A DNA stretch of 64,000 nt from Peptoniphilus sp. ING2-D1G (GTDB lineage Bacteria > Bacillota > Clostridia > Tissierellales > Peptoniphilaceae), in NCBI GenBank assembly GCA_000952975.1, contig LM997412.1:186001-250000 (forward strand), in the 5' to 3' direction. A model generated the notes under the pieces. That model did not search any database. It was not told the origin of the DNA and saw nothing but the letters and a program-made list of their open reading frames with translations. The position numbers were made by a program, and so were the translations under genes. Positions within the stretch are counted from its first letter, which is position 1. Each line of letters begins with the position of its first letter. Below are positions 52,657-60,464 of the stretch, in pieces.

Positions 52657-54838
52657 AGTCTAACCCCTCTAGGATAGAGTCCATAAGCCCTTCGGATTTT
52701 GCTTCCAGTCTTTTTATGTCTTCTACCAGCTCTTTTACGCTTGGTAATTTTTTAGGCACATAGAAGTATTTTGTAAAGTTTATTTCATAACCTGTTTGGA
52801 TAGATTCTTCGTCTACCCATGCATCTTTGTGGTATGGCATAACTTCTTTTTCAATAAAGGCTTGTATACCGCCTTCATAGTTTAGTGGTATCTGTTCTGT
52901 ATCTCTTAAATCTGGGTCAGGGGTAATATTCCCCTTCTTATCTTTTATGACTTCTGCCTTTTCATCTTTTGACACAAAAATGTCTAGTAGTCCAGTTTTA
53001 TTTAAATTGTTTATGGTAATGCCAGCCATCCCTTTAGATTTTTTACTAAATTCTTTTTCAAATTCTGTATAGGATAAGTAGTCTTCATCTCTTTCTATTT
53101 CTTTTAAAATTTCTATATAGCTTATCATCTTATCTTTACTTGCTAATTCATCTTTTGATCCCTTTGTGTTCTTCACTCCCAGGTCAGAAAATTCTTTCAC
53201 TTTATTTTTATCAAATTTACCTTCAAGAACTCCAAGTTTTTTTAGTATTTCTTCAAACTTTGAGACTATATCTTTATTTACACTTACTTTTTGTCTAAGT
53301 GGTCTTTCAACTGTCACTTGATAGTAACCAAATTCTTCATTGTCAATTATTTTTGAATTTTCATTTTCTTCAAAATTTAGATATAAATTCAATATTTCTT
53401 CTTGGTTTTCCCTACTTAACTCACAATTTTTCTTACCCATATTTTTTCTAAGTGGAGTTTTGATTTTAGACCCGTCTATTAGTTGGATTTTGCCCTTTCT
53501 TTTTTCTTCCTTGCGGTTGGATAAAATCCAAATATATGTTGAAATTCCAGTATTATAGAAAATATTTTCTGGTAGTTGGATTATAGCTTCTATGAGGTCA
53601 TTTTCTATCATATATTTACGGGCATTGTTGGCACCATTACCAACTCCACCAGTAAAAAGGGCTGATCCATTATGAACTTCTACAATGCGTGATCCCATTT
53701 CTGTATCTTTCATCTTGGAAATATTATTTAACAAAAACAAAAGCTGTCCATCAGATACATCTGGTATCATTCTGAAGTCTGTTTCTTCATTATGAGTCGT
53801 GATAAATCTTGGGTCTATAATATTCTTTTTTAAATCTTTATCTGCTCCTTGTCCCATCTTTTCAAGGTTAGTTTTCCAGTTTTTTCCATAGGGTGGATTT
53901 GATAGCATAAAATCAAATTCCTTACCTTGTAACATATCATTGGAGAGGGTTGAGCCAAAGAAAATATTATCTGCATCTCTTCCTTGTCCTTTTAGAAGCA
54001 TATCTGCTTTTGCTATTGCATAGGTTTCAGGATTTATTTCTTGTCCGTATATATGAGTAGTTATATTTTTTCCCTTATTTTTCGCTAAATTTTCAAGTCT
54101 TTCTACTGCAACAGTACACATACCAAGAGTACCTGCAGCTCCATCATATAAAGTATAAGGTGCATCTTTTAATCTATTTTCTATTGGTGTAATGGCAATA
54201 TCTGCCATAAGCTCTACTACATCTCTTGGTGTAAAGTGTTCACCTGCTTCTTCATTGTTTTCTTCATTAAATCTTCTTATAAGTTCTTCAAATAGAACTC
54301 CCATAGTATGGTTATCAAGAGCTGGCTTTATAACATCCCCTTCTGAATTTAAAACAGGGTATGGGCTTAGGTTTATATCATAGGATACGAATTTTTCAAT
54401 TACATAGCCTAATATCCCCGCTTCAGTCATAGTATCTAATTGATTTTTAAATTTAAATTTATCTAGTATTTCTCTTACATTTGGAGAAAATCCGTCTAAG
54501 TATTCTTCAAAATTTTTCTTTAAATTTTGGGCATTTGTTTCGCTTTTTAAGTCTTTTAAAGTAAATTCGGAAATATTATATATTGGTAAATTTACAGCCA
54601 GGCCCATAGCTTCTTCAAGGTTTTCTGCATTATTTTTTTTGAAAATTTCTTTTAATTCCAAAATTTCTTTTTTCTTTGGTTCTATTACAGAATCAAACCT
54701 TCTAATTACTGTCATAGGCAAAATAACGTCTCTATATTTACCTCTTACAAATACATCTCTTAGACAATCATCAGCGATTGACCAAATGAAATTAACAAGC
54801 TTTGTATATTCAGCTGTATTTAATTTTTGATTATTCAT
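52646..54838 (-). CDS. hsdM: Type I restriction enzyme, modification subunit, with C-terminal extension
   Basis: A 730-residue adenine methyltransferase. An N-terminal helical HsdM domain leads to a SAM-binding motif I of the form DGAAGTLGM (usual DPxCGTGG, so Cys and one Gly are replaced) and the catalytic motif IV NPPYGKNW. Conserved HFTPRDVVELM precedes motif I. After about residue 520 there is an unusually long C-terminal region of ~210 residues ending in EDIKRLEAKSEGLMDSILEGL, partly coiled-coil. The gene begins in the stop codon of the XRE gene (TAATG). It methylates the sites protected from HsdR. Confidence 0.93.
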   Translation of the reverse strand: MNNQKLNTAEYTKLVNFIWSIADDCLRDVFVRGKYRDVILPMTVIRRFDSVIEPKKKEILELKEIFKKNNAENLEEAMGLAVNLPIYNISEFTLKDLKSETNAQNLKKNFEEYLDGFSPNVREILDKFKFKNQLDTMTEAGILGYVIEKFVSYDINLSPYPVLNSEGDVIKPALDNHTMGVLFEELIRRFNEENNEEAGEHFTPRDVVELMADIAITPIENRLKDAPYTLYDGAAGTLGMCTVAVERLENLAKNKGKNITTHIYGQEINPETYAIAKADMLLKGQGRDADNIFFGSTLSNDMLQGKEFDFMLSNPPYGKNWKTNLEKMGQGADKDLKKNIIDPRFITTHNEETDFRMIPDVSDGQLLFLLNNISKMKDTEMGSRIVEVHNGSALFTGGVGNGANNARKYMIENDLIEAIIQLPENIFYNTGISTYIWILSNRKEEKRKGKIQLIDGSKIKTPLRKNMGKKNCELSRENQEEILNLYLNFEENENSKIIDNEEFGYYQVTVERPLRQKVSVNKDIVSKFEEILKKLGVLEGKFDKNKVKEFSDLGVKNTKGSKDELASKDKMISYIEILKEIERDEDYLSYTEFEKEFSKKSKGMAGITINNLNKTGLLDIFVSKDEKAEVIKDKKGNITPDPDLRDTEQIPLNYEGGIQAFIEKEVMPYHKDAWVDEESIQTGYEINFTKYFYVPKKLPSVKELVEDIKRLEAKSEGLMDSILEGLDYEI

Positions 54839-55050
54839 TACATGCCTTCTTTCTTTTCCATTGCAATAATATCCTTAAAATCCACATCTAAATTTTTGCA
54901 AATTCTGTAAAGGACCTGCATGCTAACAAATTCACCTTTGGTCATTTTTGCTACAGTTGCAGGTGATAGCCCTACTTTTTCCATCAAGTCTTTTTTATTC
55001 ATATTCTGATCTATCAAGACTTTCCACAATCCATTATAATTAATTTTCAT
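54838..55050 (-). CDS. XRE family regulator leading the defence operon
   Basis: A 70-residue Cro-like helix-turn-helix protein (NYNGLWKVLIDQNMNKKDLMEKVGLSPATVAKMTKGEFVSMQVLYRICKNLDVDFKDI), all DNA-binding domain. ATG 55050 gives the family-typical MKINYN start, with AAGGATGG upstream; an ATG at 55059 is less likely. It is translationally coupled to hsdM and preceded by an inverted repeat, so it probably represses the hsd-CBASS unit, much like a control protein of restriction systems. Confidence 0.88.
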   Translation of the reverse strand: MKINYNGLWKVLIDQNMNKKDLMEKVGLSPATVAKMTKGEFVSMQVLYRICKNLDVDFKDIIAMEKKEGM

Positions 55051-55082
55051 CCTTACCATCCTTAAGCAAATTTAATTTTATT

Positions 55083-55155
55083 ACGCAAAGTAAACTTATG
55101 CGTTTATGAATTTTTTATTTATTATATTATACCATATATTCATTATCCATTTCAA
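55083..55155 (-). promoter_or_regulatory. Promoter and probable operator of the XRE-hsd-CBASS unit
   Basis: On the minus strand, TTGAAA (55155-55150), 18 bp, extended -10 TGGTATAAT (55134-55126). About 22-42 nt downstream lies the inverted repeat ACGCA (55083-55087)/TGCGT (55099-55103), well placed for the XRE protein to block elongation. Confidence 0.65.
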
Positions 55156-55184
55156 AATCCGCTTCATAAAGCCACTTTTAAACA

Positions 55185-55212
55185 AATAAATAAAGGCAGT
55201 CCGAAGACTGCC
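55185..55212 (-). terminator. Terminator of the rlmD-cvfB operon
   Basis: On the minus strand GGCAGTC, loop TTCG, GACTGCC, then TTTATTTATTT. It separates the core operon from the defence island promoter. Confidence 0.9.
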
Positions 55213-55332
55213 GATACTTCTCTCTGTGCCCTTAATACGCTCATTCTTATTTACCTTAGATTTATCATCTGTTTTAAAGCTTATTATTTTACCTTCACAG
55301 CCTTATGAAACAAAGTTAAAATATTCGATTTC

Positions 55333-56874
55333 TTAAACCATTCCAAAATACTCTAAAGCATTTTCTATTGCTTTTTCTTTTTCTTCTGGACAATTTGGTA
55401 TTCTTTGATTTTCTTTCTTGCTAATATTGTAGTTTTCTCTTTCTATTAGACCGTGTTTCCTTTTTACTTGTGCAATATATAGGCTTGAAACTTTTAACCC
55501 GTATTTATCTAACACATACTTTTTAATTTCTCCATAAGTTGCCTCTTTTGAAAAGTCAATTTCAGATAATTCATCTTCCCCTATTTCTATATCCAAATAA
55601 TTCTCTGTGTTTAGTTTGGACAATAACGCTACCGTCTCCACATGAACACTGTGACAAAACAAGTCCACTGCATAGGCTTTTTCAATTTTGTATGATTTGC
55701 TTAAAAGTTTTAAGTCTCTTGCCTGTGTTGAGGAGTTACATGAAATATAGGATATTTTTTTCACTTTCATGTGGTTTAGTATATCTATTAAGGAACTGTC
55801 AAGGCCTGCTCGTGGCGGATCCAAAATTATTTTATCGGGGATGAATTTTTCTTCTTGTGTCAATTTTTCTATTATATCTTCCGACTTGCCTGCTGCGAAG
55901 TATGCATTTGTAATTTTATTTTCAGCTGCGTTTTCTCTTGCATTTTCAACGGCTTCCTCGGAGATTTCAACTCCGCAGACTGCCTTTGCATTTTTTGCCG
56001 CATTTAATGAGATGGTACCCACACCGCAGTAGAGGTCTAAAATTTTATCTTCTTTATTTATTTCTAAGTAGTCCAGAGCTAATTTATACAGTTTTTCCGC
56101 TTGTGTTCTGTTGACTTGGAAAAAGGAAGAGGGAGATAATTTAAATTCGAAGTTCATCAGTTTGTCTTTGATGTAATCTTCTCCGTAGATTTTGTTGAAT
56201 TTTTCTCCAAACCTGAGTTTGCCTGTATTTATATTTTCAAATAGAGAATTGAGATTTAATTCAAGCAATTCATTGAGTAAGTTGTTGGTGTACTTGACTC
56301 TGTCCTTAGTTACAAGCACTATGCTCAATTGATTTTTGTAATTCTGTCTTAGGATTATCTCATCACAGGAGGACAGTCCTTTCCAACAGGATAGGATTTC
56401 AATGGCTTTATTTATTTCATCTTCGGCTATAAGACAATGTTTAACGGGCACCAAATCCTTTGAATTTTTACCGAAATATCCCAATTTGCCGTCTTTTACC
56501 TTCAGTTGAATATTATTTCTATAGGCGAGGGGGTTTTCCATACCGTAGATTTTTTCCACTTCGACATCAAGAGATCCTATTCTTCTGAAGTCTTGATTTA
56601 CCTTGTCTTTTTTCCATTTCAACTGTTCCGCATACTTGTAATTTAAAAAATCACAACCTCCGCAGTTTTCGAAATAGGGACATTTAGGAGCTATTCTGTT
56701 TTTTGATTTATTTAAAATTTTTTGTGTCCGTGCAAGGGTGAATTTTTTCTTTTTATAGGTGAGGGTGGCTTCTACGGTATCGCCTATTACGGCTCCTTCT
56801 ACAAAGTAGATTTTTCCGTCTTTTTTGGCAACTCCTCTTCCTTTGTAATCAAAATCCGTTATTTCCAGTTTCAT
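55333..56874 (-). CDS. rlmD: 23S rRNA (uracil-5)-methyltransferase, RlmD/RlmCD-like, with C-terminal extension
   Basis: A 513-residue m5U methyltransferase. An N-terminal TRAM domain (~1-55) is followed by [4Fe-4S] ligands Cys65, Cys71, Cys74 and probably Cys147, SAM motif LYCGVGT (281-287), LDPPRAGLD (351-359) and catalytic Cys379 in SYISCNSSTQ. The enzyme proper ends near 420. A further ~90 residues follow (ATYGEIKKYVLDKYGLKVSSLYIAQVKRKHGLIERENY...), a small domain appended to some Firmicute RlmD proteins; its function is unknown. It overlaps cvfB by 4 bp. Which uridine is modified cannot be told, as RlmCD paralogues differ. Confidence 0.9.
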   Translation of the reverse strand: MKLEITDFDYKGRGVAKKDGKIYFVEGAVIGDTVEATLTYKKKKFTLARTQKILNKSKNRIAPKCPYFENCGGCDFLNYKYAEQLKWKKDKVNQDFRRIGSLDVEVEKIYGMENPLAYRNNIQLKVKDGKLGYFGKNSKDLVPVKHCLIAEDEINKAIEILSCWKGLSSCDEIILRQNYKNQLSIVLVTKDRVKYTNNLLNELLELNLNSLFENINTGKLRFGEKFNKIYGEDYIKDKLMNFEFKLSPSSFFQVNRTQAEKLYKLALDYLEINKEDKILDLYCGVGTISLNAAKNAKAVCGVEISEEAVENARENAAENKITNAYFAAGKSEDIIEKLTQEEKFIPDKIILDPPRAGLDSSLIDILNHMKVKKISYISCNSSTQARDLKLLSKSYKIEKAYAVDLFCHSVHVETVALLSKLNTENYLDIEIGEDELSEIDFSKEATYGEIKKYVLDKYGLKVSSLYIAQVKRKHGLIERENYNISKKENQRIPNCPEEKEKAIENALEYFGMV

Positions 56875-57686
56875 TTTTTCTTAAGCACTATTCTATCGGG
56901 ATACAGCTCTACAAGTTCTTCCTTATAAAGAGCACCCTCGGCTCTTTTGAAGGCTTTTTTTGAAAGCCCTGTAATCGTCTTTATTTCTTCAGGGTCTGAT
57001 TTATCGCCTAATTTCAAAACTCCCTTTTGCTCCTTCAACAGCTCAAGTAGCATTTCCGCATCCGCATGCATTTGTTTATAGGATTTTTGCCTTATGGTAA
57101 GAGTTATCATGCCGTTTTTTAAAATCCTTTGAACACGGGCATCCACTTTGTCGCCGACTCTGTATATTCCCTTCAGTTCCTCCTTTAAAATCAATCCGTC
57201 GTATTTATTGTCAATGGCAACTTTTGCTCCCTTTTCATCAATTTCATAAATGGTACCCGAGAGAATATCGTTGACTTTAAATTCTTCATTTAACTTCAAC
57301 TTATCTTTTATATCCATGCTTACACAAAGTCTGTCGGATCTGTCGATGTAAAGATGCATCAAGTAGTGTTCTCCCACATCTATTCTTCCTTTTCTCTTTT
57401 GGAAGGGCAAGAATATGTCCTTGTCAAGTCCGATGTCTACAAAGTATCCGTACTTCGTCTTATCGACAACTTTTAAATTCTTAACTTCTCCTACATCTAT
57501 CAAGGGTTTTTTAGTTGTGGCAACTCTTTCTCCCTTGGGATCGTCATAGATAAATACACTTACTTCATCATTTAATTTTAAATTTTCATTTTTATCTTTT
57601 AGTCTGATCTCTTCTTTTGTATCGGTAAGTATTATTCTATCCTTCGAAATACTCTTGACTTTCAGGTTATTTCTTCCTAATTTCAT
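56871..57686 (-). CDS. cvfB: S1-domain RNA-binding protein CvfB
   Basis: A 271-residue protein with tandem S1-type OB folds (VGEVKNLKVVDKTKYGYFVDIGLDKDIFLPFQ and VNDILSGTIYEIDEKGAKVAIDNKYDGLILKEEL...VDARVQRILKNGMITLTIR) and a C-terminal winged helix (LLELLKEQKGVLKLGDKSDPEEIKTITGLSKKAFKRAEGALYKEELVEL). This matches CvfB, an RNA-binding regulator of virulence genes in Staphylococcus. It overlaps the genes on both sides. Confidence 0.9.
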   Translation of the reverse strand: MKLGRNNLKVKSISKDRIILTDTKEEIRLKDKNENLKLNDEVSVFIYDDPKGERVATTKKPLIDVGEVKNLKVVDKTKYGYFVDIGLDKDIFLPFQKRKGRIDVGEHYLMHLYIDRSDRLCVSMDIKDKLKLNEEFKVNDILSGTIYEIDEKGAKVAIDNKYDGLILKEELKGIYRVGDKVDARVQRILKNGMITLTIRQKSYKQMHADAEMLLELLKEQKGVLKLGDKSDPEEIKTITGLSKKAFKRAEGALYKEELVELYPDRIVLKKK

Positions 57687-58212
57687 TTATTCGCTCCTCT
57701 ATTCTATGTACTTTTTCACCTGATCTCCTAAGGATATTATCCCTTAAAACCGGATAAATTTGTAGAGTTTTGATAGCCTTAAAGGAATATTCGCTAAACT
57801 CTTCGTGAATTGCCAAATCAACTATTATTTTTAAAGCGCCCCTTACGTTTATGAGTGGATAAAATCCGCTTAATATTATGCCGAACTTTACAGATTCCAC
57901 ACTATGTGTATTTCTCATGAGCAGGATTGAAAGCCCTACAAGTTTTTGCTCGTTGAAGATTTCAATATTGTACAGATAATTTAAAAATTTATCTATCACG
58001 CAATCAGCTCTATGGTTTTCAAAATATTTGTCAAACTCTTCAATTGATTCACTGTTTCTGTCGTAAAAATCTTCAAAGGCCTTTATCAACCCTGAAATAT
58101 CGTCATCTTTGTTTTCTGTTTCATCAAAAATCAACTCATCAATGGAGTTGCTTTTTTCACTTTCTAAAATAGTTCCGTAAATTGTATCGTCTTTCCTTTT
58201 TTTCTTAAACAT
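57667..58212 (-). CDS. Conserved hypothetical, alpha-helical
   Basis: A 181-residue protein without recognised domains. The basic start KKKRKDD and acidic residues 15-45 precede a helical region (~50-180) with ARM/HEAT-like hydrophobic spacing (SVESVKFGIILSGFYPL, GALKIIVDLAIHEEFSEYSFKAIKTLQIYPVLRDNIL). It overlaps cvfB by 20 bp and is the first gene of the hypothetical-cvfB-rlmD operon. I do not recognise the family. Confidence 0.7.
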   Translation of the reverse strand: MFKKKRKDDTIYGTILESEKSNSIDELIFDETENKDDDISGLIKAFEDFYDRNSESIEEFDKYFENHRADCVIDKFLNYLYNIEIFNEQKLVGLSILLMRNTHSVESVKFGIILSGFYPLINVRGALKIIVDLAIHEEFSEYSFKAIKTLQIYPVLRDNILRRSGEKVHRIEERINEIRKK

Positions 58213-58339
58213 TTTTAAATTTCCTCTAATTCAAGTATTCTGTATTCAGCTTTTAATCTCTATATATTGACCTGTGTTACATAATTATACACCTTTATTT
58301 TATCGCATTTATATGTTAAATTAAACCTATGAGGTGCAT

Positions 58340-59851
58340 ATGAAAATAAACATTTTTGCAACAGCCGACATACACGGCAGAGTAGTTCCCTATAATTATG
58401 GAACAAACTGCCCTACAGACAATTCCATAGCCAATTTGCACAGCGCCTACAAAGCTCTGAAGGATGAAAATTCCATCTTGGTGGACAATGGAGATATGAT
58501 AAAGGGCAATTTTATTGAAAAATTCGTCTATTTCCATAGGCATCCTGCGATAGAAATCATGAATTTCATGGAATATGATCTGTGGAATTTGGGCAATCAC
58601 GAATTTAATTACGGGCTTGATAACATCTACAGATTGATGAATGATTTCAAAGGCACAACTCTGCTGGCAAACTCCAACGGCAATTTCACACCTTATAAAA
58701 TAATCGAAAAAAAGGGGATTAAAATTGCCTTTATCGGCATAGAGACCCTTTTTGTGAACGAGTTTGAAGCTCAGCAGCTGGGAGATTTTAAAATCACCGA
58801 TCCTGTGGATGTGTTAGATTCAATAATAGATGAAATCCGAGAAGATGTCCATGCCATAATAGGACTTTTTCACCTGGGACTAAGTGATGAAAATGGAGTT
58901 GTCCACGCCGGCATACTTTCCATTATCGATTCAATGAAACATAAAAAATACTTAGACGCAATCATATCGGGGCATACTCATGATGGTTTCGAAAGTTTTA
59001 AATATAAGGATATATTGATAGCGCAGCCGCCTGCTTACGGAAGAGGTCTCATAAAGTTGGAGCTTGATTTTTCAGAGAAAAAATTAAACAGGATAAATTC
59101 AAAAATAATAAAATCTTCAGACTATGAACCCGATGAAGATATTATCGATATATATGAACCCTATCACAAAAAAATTCTTGAATTTACAAATAAGATTTTG
59201 GGATTTGTGGACAATGTAGAGGGAGATTACAACTATGATTTGGAAGATGGACCTTTAGTTCATCTCATAACCGATGTAATGCGCTTTTATTATCCCGCCG
59301 ATGTGGTCGCCTTTCAACTTGATTCTCCTGATACTAAAATGAAAAACGGATTTTTGAGAAGAACGGATATAGCCAGATTTTACACCTATTCGGGAGGAGA
59401 GGTCAGTTTATATGAAATCACCGGCTCGGACTTAAAAGAATACATGAATTGGAGCAGCAGGTACTATATTTATGAAGATGGGGAACTCAAAAAAAATCCC
59501 AAGAGACAAAGCTTCAAATATAAAACCTTTGATATATTCGGAAACATCAAGTATATTTTGGACTACAGGAAGGAAGACAGGATCACCTGCCTGAAGAGGC
59601 TTGACGGCAGTGATATTTTAGATGAAGACAAACTCATAATAGGAATGAACGAGTACAGGATGAACTACTTGATGTCCGATATGGGACCTTTAAAATATAA
59701 AAATTTCCAACAGATATCATCCTCTCAATACATTCAAAAGGGTTTTGAAAATTATGGAACCATCAGGGAACTGGCTGAAATATTTTTTGATGGATTGCCT
59801 GAAAATAAATTCGTCTATAACGGAAAAACTAATTTTGAAATAAAATATTAA
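58340..59851 (+). CDS. 5'-nucleotidase/2',3'-cyclic phosphodiesterase family metallophosphatase
   Basis: A 503-residue enzyme without signal peptide, so cytoplasmic, unlike UshA or CpdB. The metallophosphatase ligands are ATADIHGR, DNGDMIKG, LGNHEFNYGLD, LFHLGLS and SGHTHDG. The C-terminal 5'-nucleotidase domain starts near residue 300 (GPLVHLITDVMRFYYPADVVAFQL) and contains the FxxYSGGEVSLYEITGSDLKEYM region that binds the base. ATG 58340 follows GAGGTG. The exact nucleotide substrate is unknown. Confidence 0.88.
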   Translation: MKINIFATADIHGRVVPYNYGTNCPTDNSIANLHSAYKALKDENSILVDNGDMIKGNFIEKFVYFHRHPAIEIMNFMEYDLWNLGNHEFNYGLDNIYRLMNDFKGTTLLANSNGNFTPYKIIEKKGIKIAFIGIETLFVNEFEAQQLGDFKITDPVDVLDSIIDEIREDVHAIIGLFHLGLSDENGVVHAGILSIIDSMKHKKYLDAIISGHTHDGFESFKYKDILIAQPPAYGRGLIKLELDFSEKKLNRINSKIIKSSDYEPDEDIIDIYEPYHKKILEFTNKILGFVDNVEGDYNYDLEDGPLVHLITDVMRFYYPADVVAFQLDSPDTKMKNGFLRRTDIARFYTYSGGEVSLYEITGSDLKEYMNWSSRYYIYEDGELKKNPKRQSFKYKTFDIFGNIKYILDYRKEDRITCLKRLDGSDILDEDKLIIGMNEYRMNYLMSDMGPLKYKNFQQISSSQYIQKGFENYGTIRELAEIFFDGLPENKFVYNGKTNFEIKY

Positions 59852-59958
59852 AGTGAGCAATTTTATATCCAATGAATTTTGTAATGTGTCTTCAAAATTC
59901 AGAGTGTAGACAAACCAACTTGCACGCTAAACTACTACGAAAATTTTACGATTTTCTC

Positions 59959-60004
59959 GTAGGGGCGGATTATAATGCGGGACGATGAGGGCATCGTCCC
60001 CTAC
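59959..60004. repeat. Dispersed nested palindrome, copy 7 (internally deleted)
   Basis: GTAGGGGCGGATTATAATGC joins directly to GGGACGATGAGGGCATCGTCCCCTAC; about 31 bp of the centre are missing. Confidence 0.75.
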
Positions 60005-60092
60005 AATGTTTATATTTATATTTTGTTGTTTTATGATTCCTGACAATTCTGACATAGTCCCCAACAATTTTCGTATTTGCATTCATTTTCTC

Positions 60093-60169
60093 GTAGGGGC
60101 GGATGCCTTCAACCGCCCGTTATATTTCGTCGGCTCATAATGCGGGACGATGAGGGCATCGTCCCCTAC
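60093..60169. repeat. Dispersed nested palindrome, copy 8 (reference-quality)
   Basis: 77 bp with intact outer ends GTAGGGG/CCCCTAC. Long imperfect terminal repeats, GTAGGGGCGGATGCC at the left and the complement of GTAGGGGACGATGCCC at the right, enclose two local hairpins. Confidence 0.85.
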
Positions 60170-60257
60170 AATTTTTATATTGATATTTCGTTGTTTTATG
60201 ATTCCTGACAATTCTGACATAGTCTCCAACAATTTTCGTATTTGCATTCATTTTCTC

Positions 60258-60334
60258 GTAGGGGCGGATGCCTTCAACCGCCCGTTATATTTCGTCGGCT
60301 CATAATGTGGGACGATGAAAACATCGTCTCCTAC
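60258..60334. repeat. Dispersed nested palindrome, copy 9
   Basis: A tandem-duplication product of copy 8, with changes in the right arm (GGGACGATGAAAACATCGTCTCCTAC). The hairpin stem is largely kept. Confidence 0.8.
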
Positions 60335-60464
60335 TTGTCTATAATGTTATTTCAAATAATATTGTTAAAAATTTATCTAATTTATCAATATTTAATAGCG
60401 CTAAATTAAAATTAGTGATAGAATATTTTTAGAATGTTTATATATAAAGTATGAGAGGTGTGTT

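Larger units (their letters stand above)
59972..60334. repeat. 165-bp tandem duplication of repeat-containing DNA
   Basis: Sequence from ATAATGCGGGACG (59972) recurs at 60137 and again, partially, at 60302, an exact period of 165 bp over about 2.2 units with few mismatches. Each unit contains the spacer CCTGACAATTCTGACATAGT and one palindromic element. The 613 bp between 59852 and 60464 hold no gene. Confidence 0.9.

Noticed and set aside
55083-55212. Right-hand attachment site of the island
   Set aside because: No direct repeat matching the left scar near 44850 and no integrase is visible. The interval contains only a terminator, a promoter and an operator-like repeat.
59959-60334. Repeats with regular spacing that might be a CRISPR array
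   Set aside because: The spacers are themselves repeated with a 165-bp period and the units are palindromic elements found elsewhere in the window. There are no cas genes.
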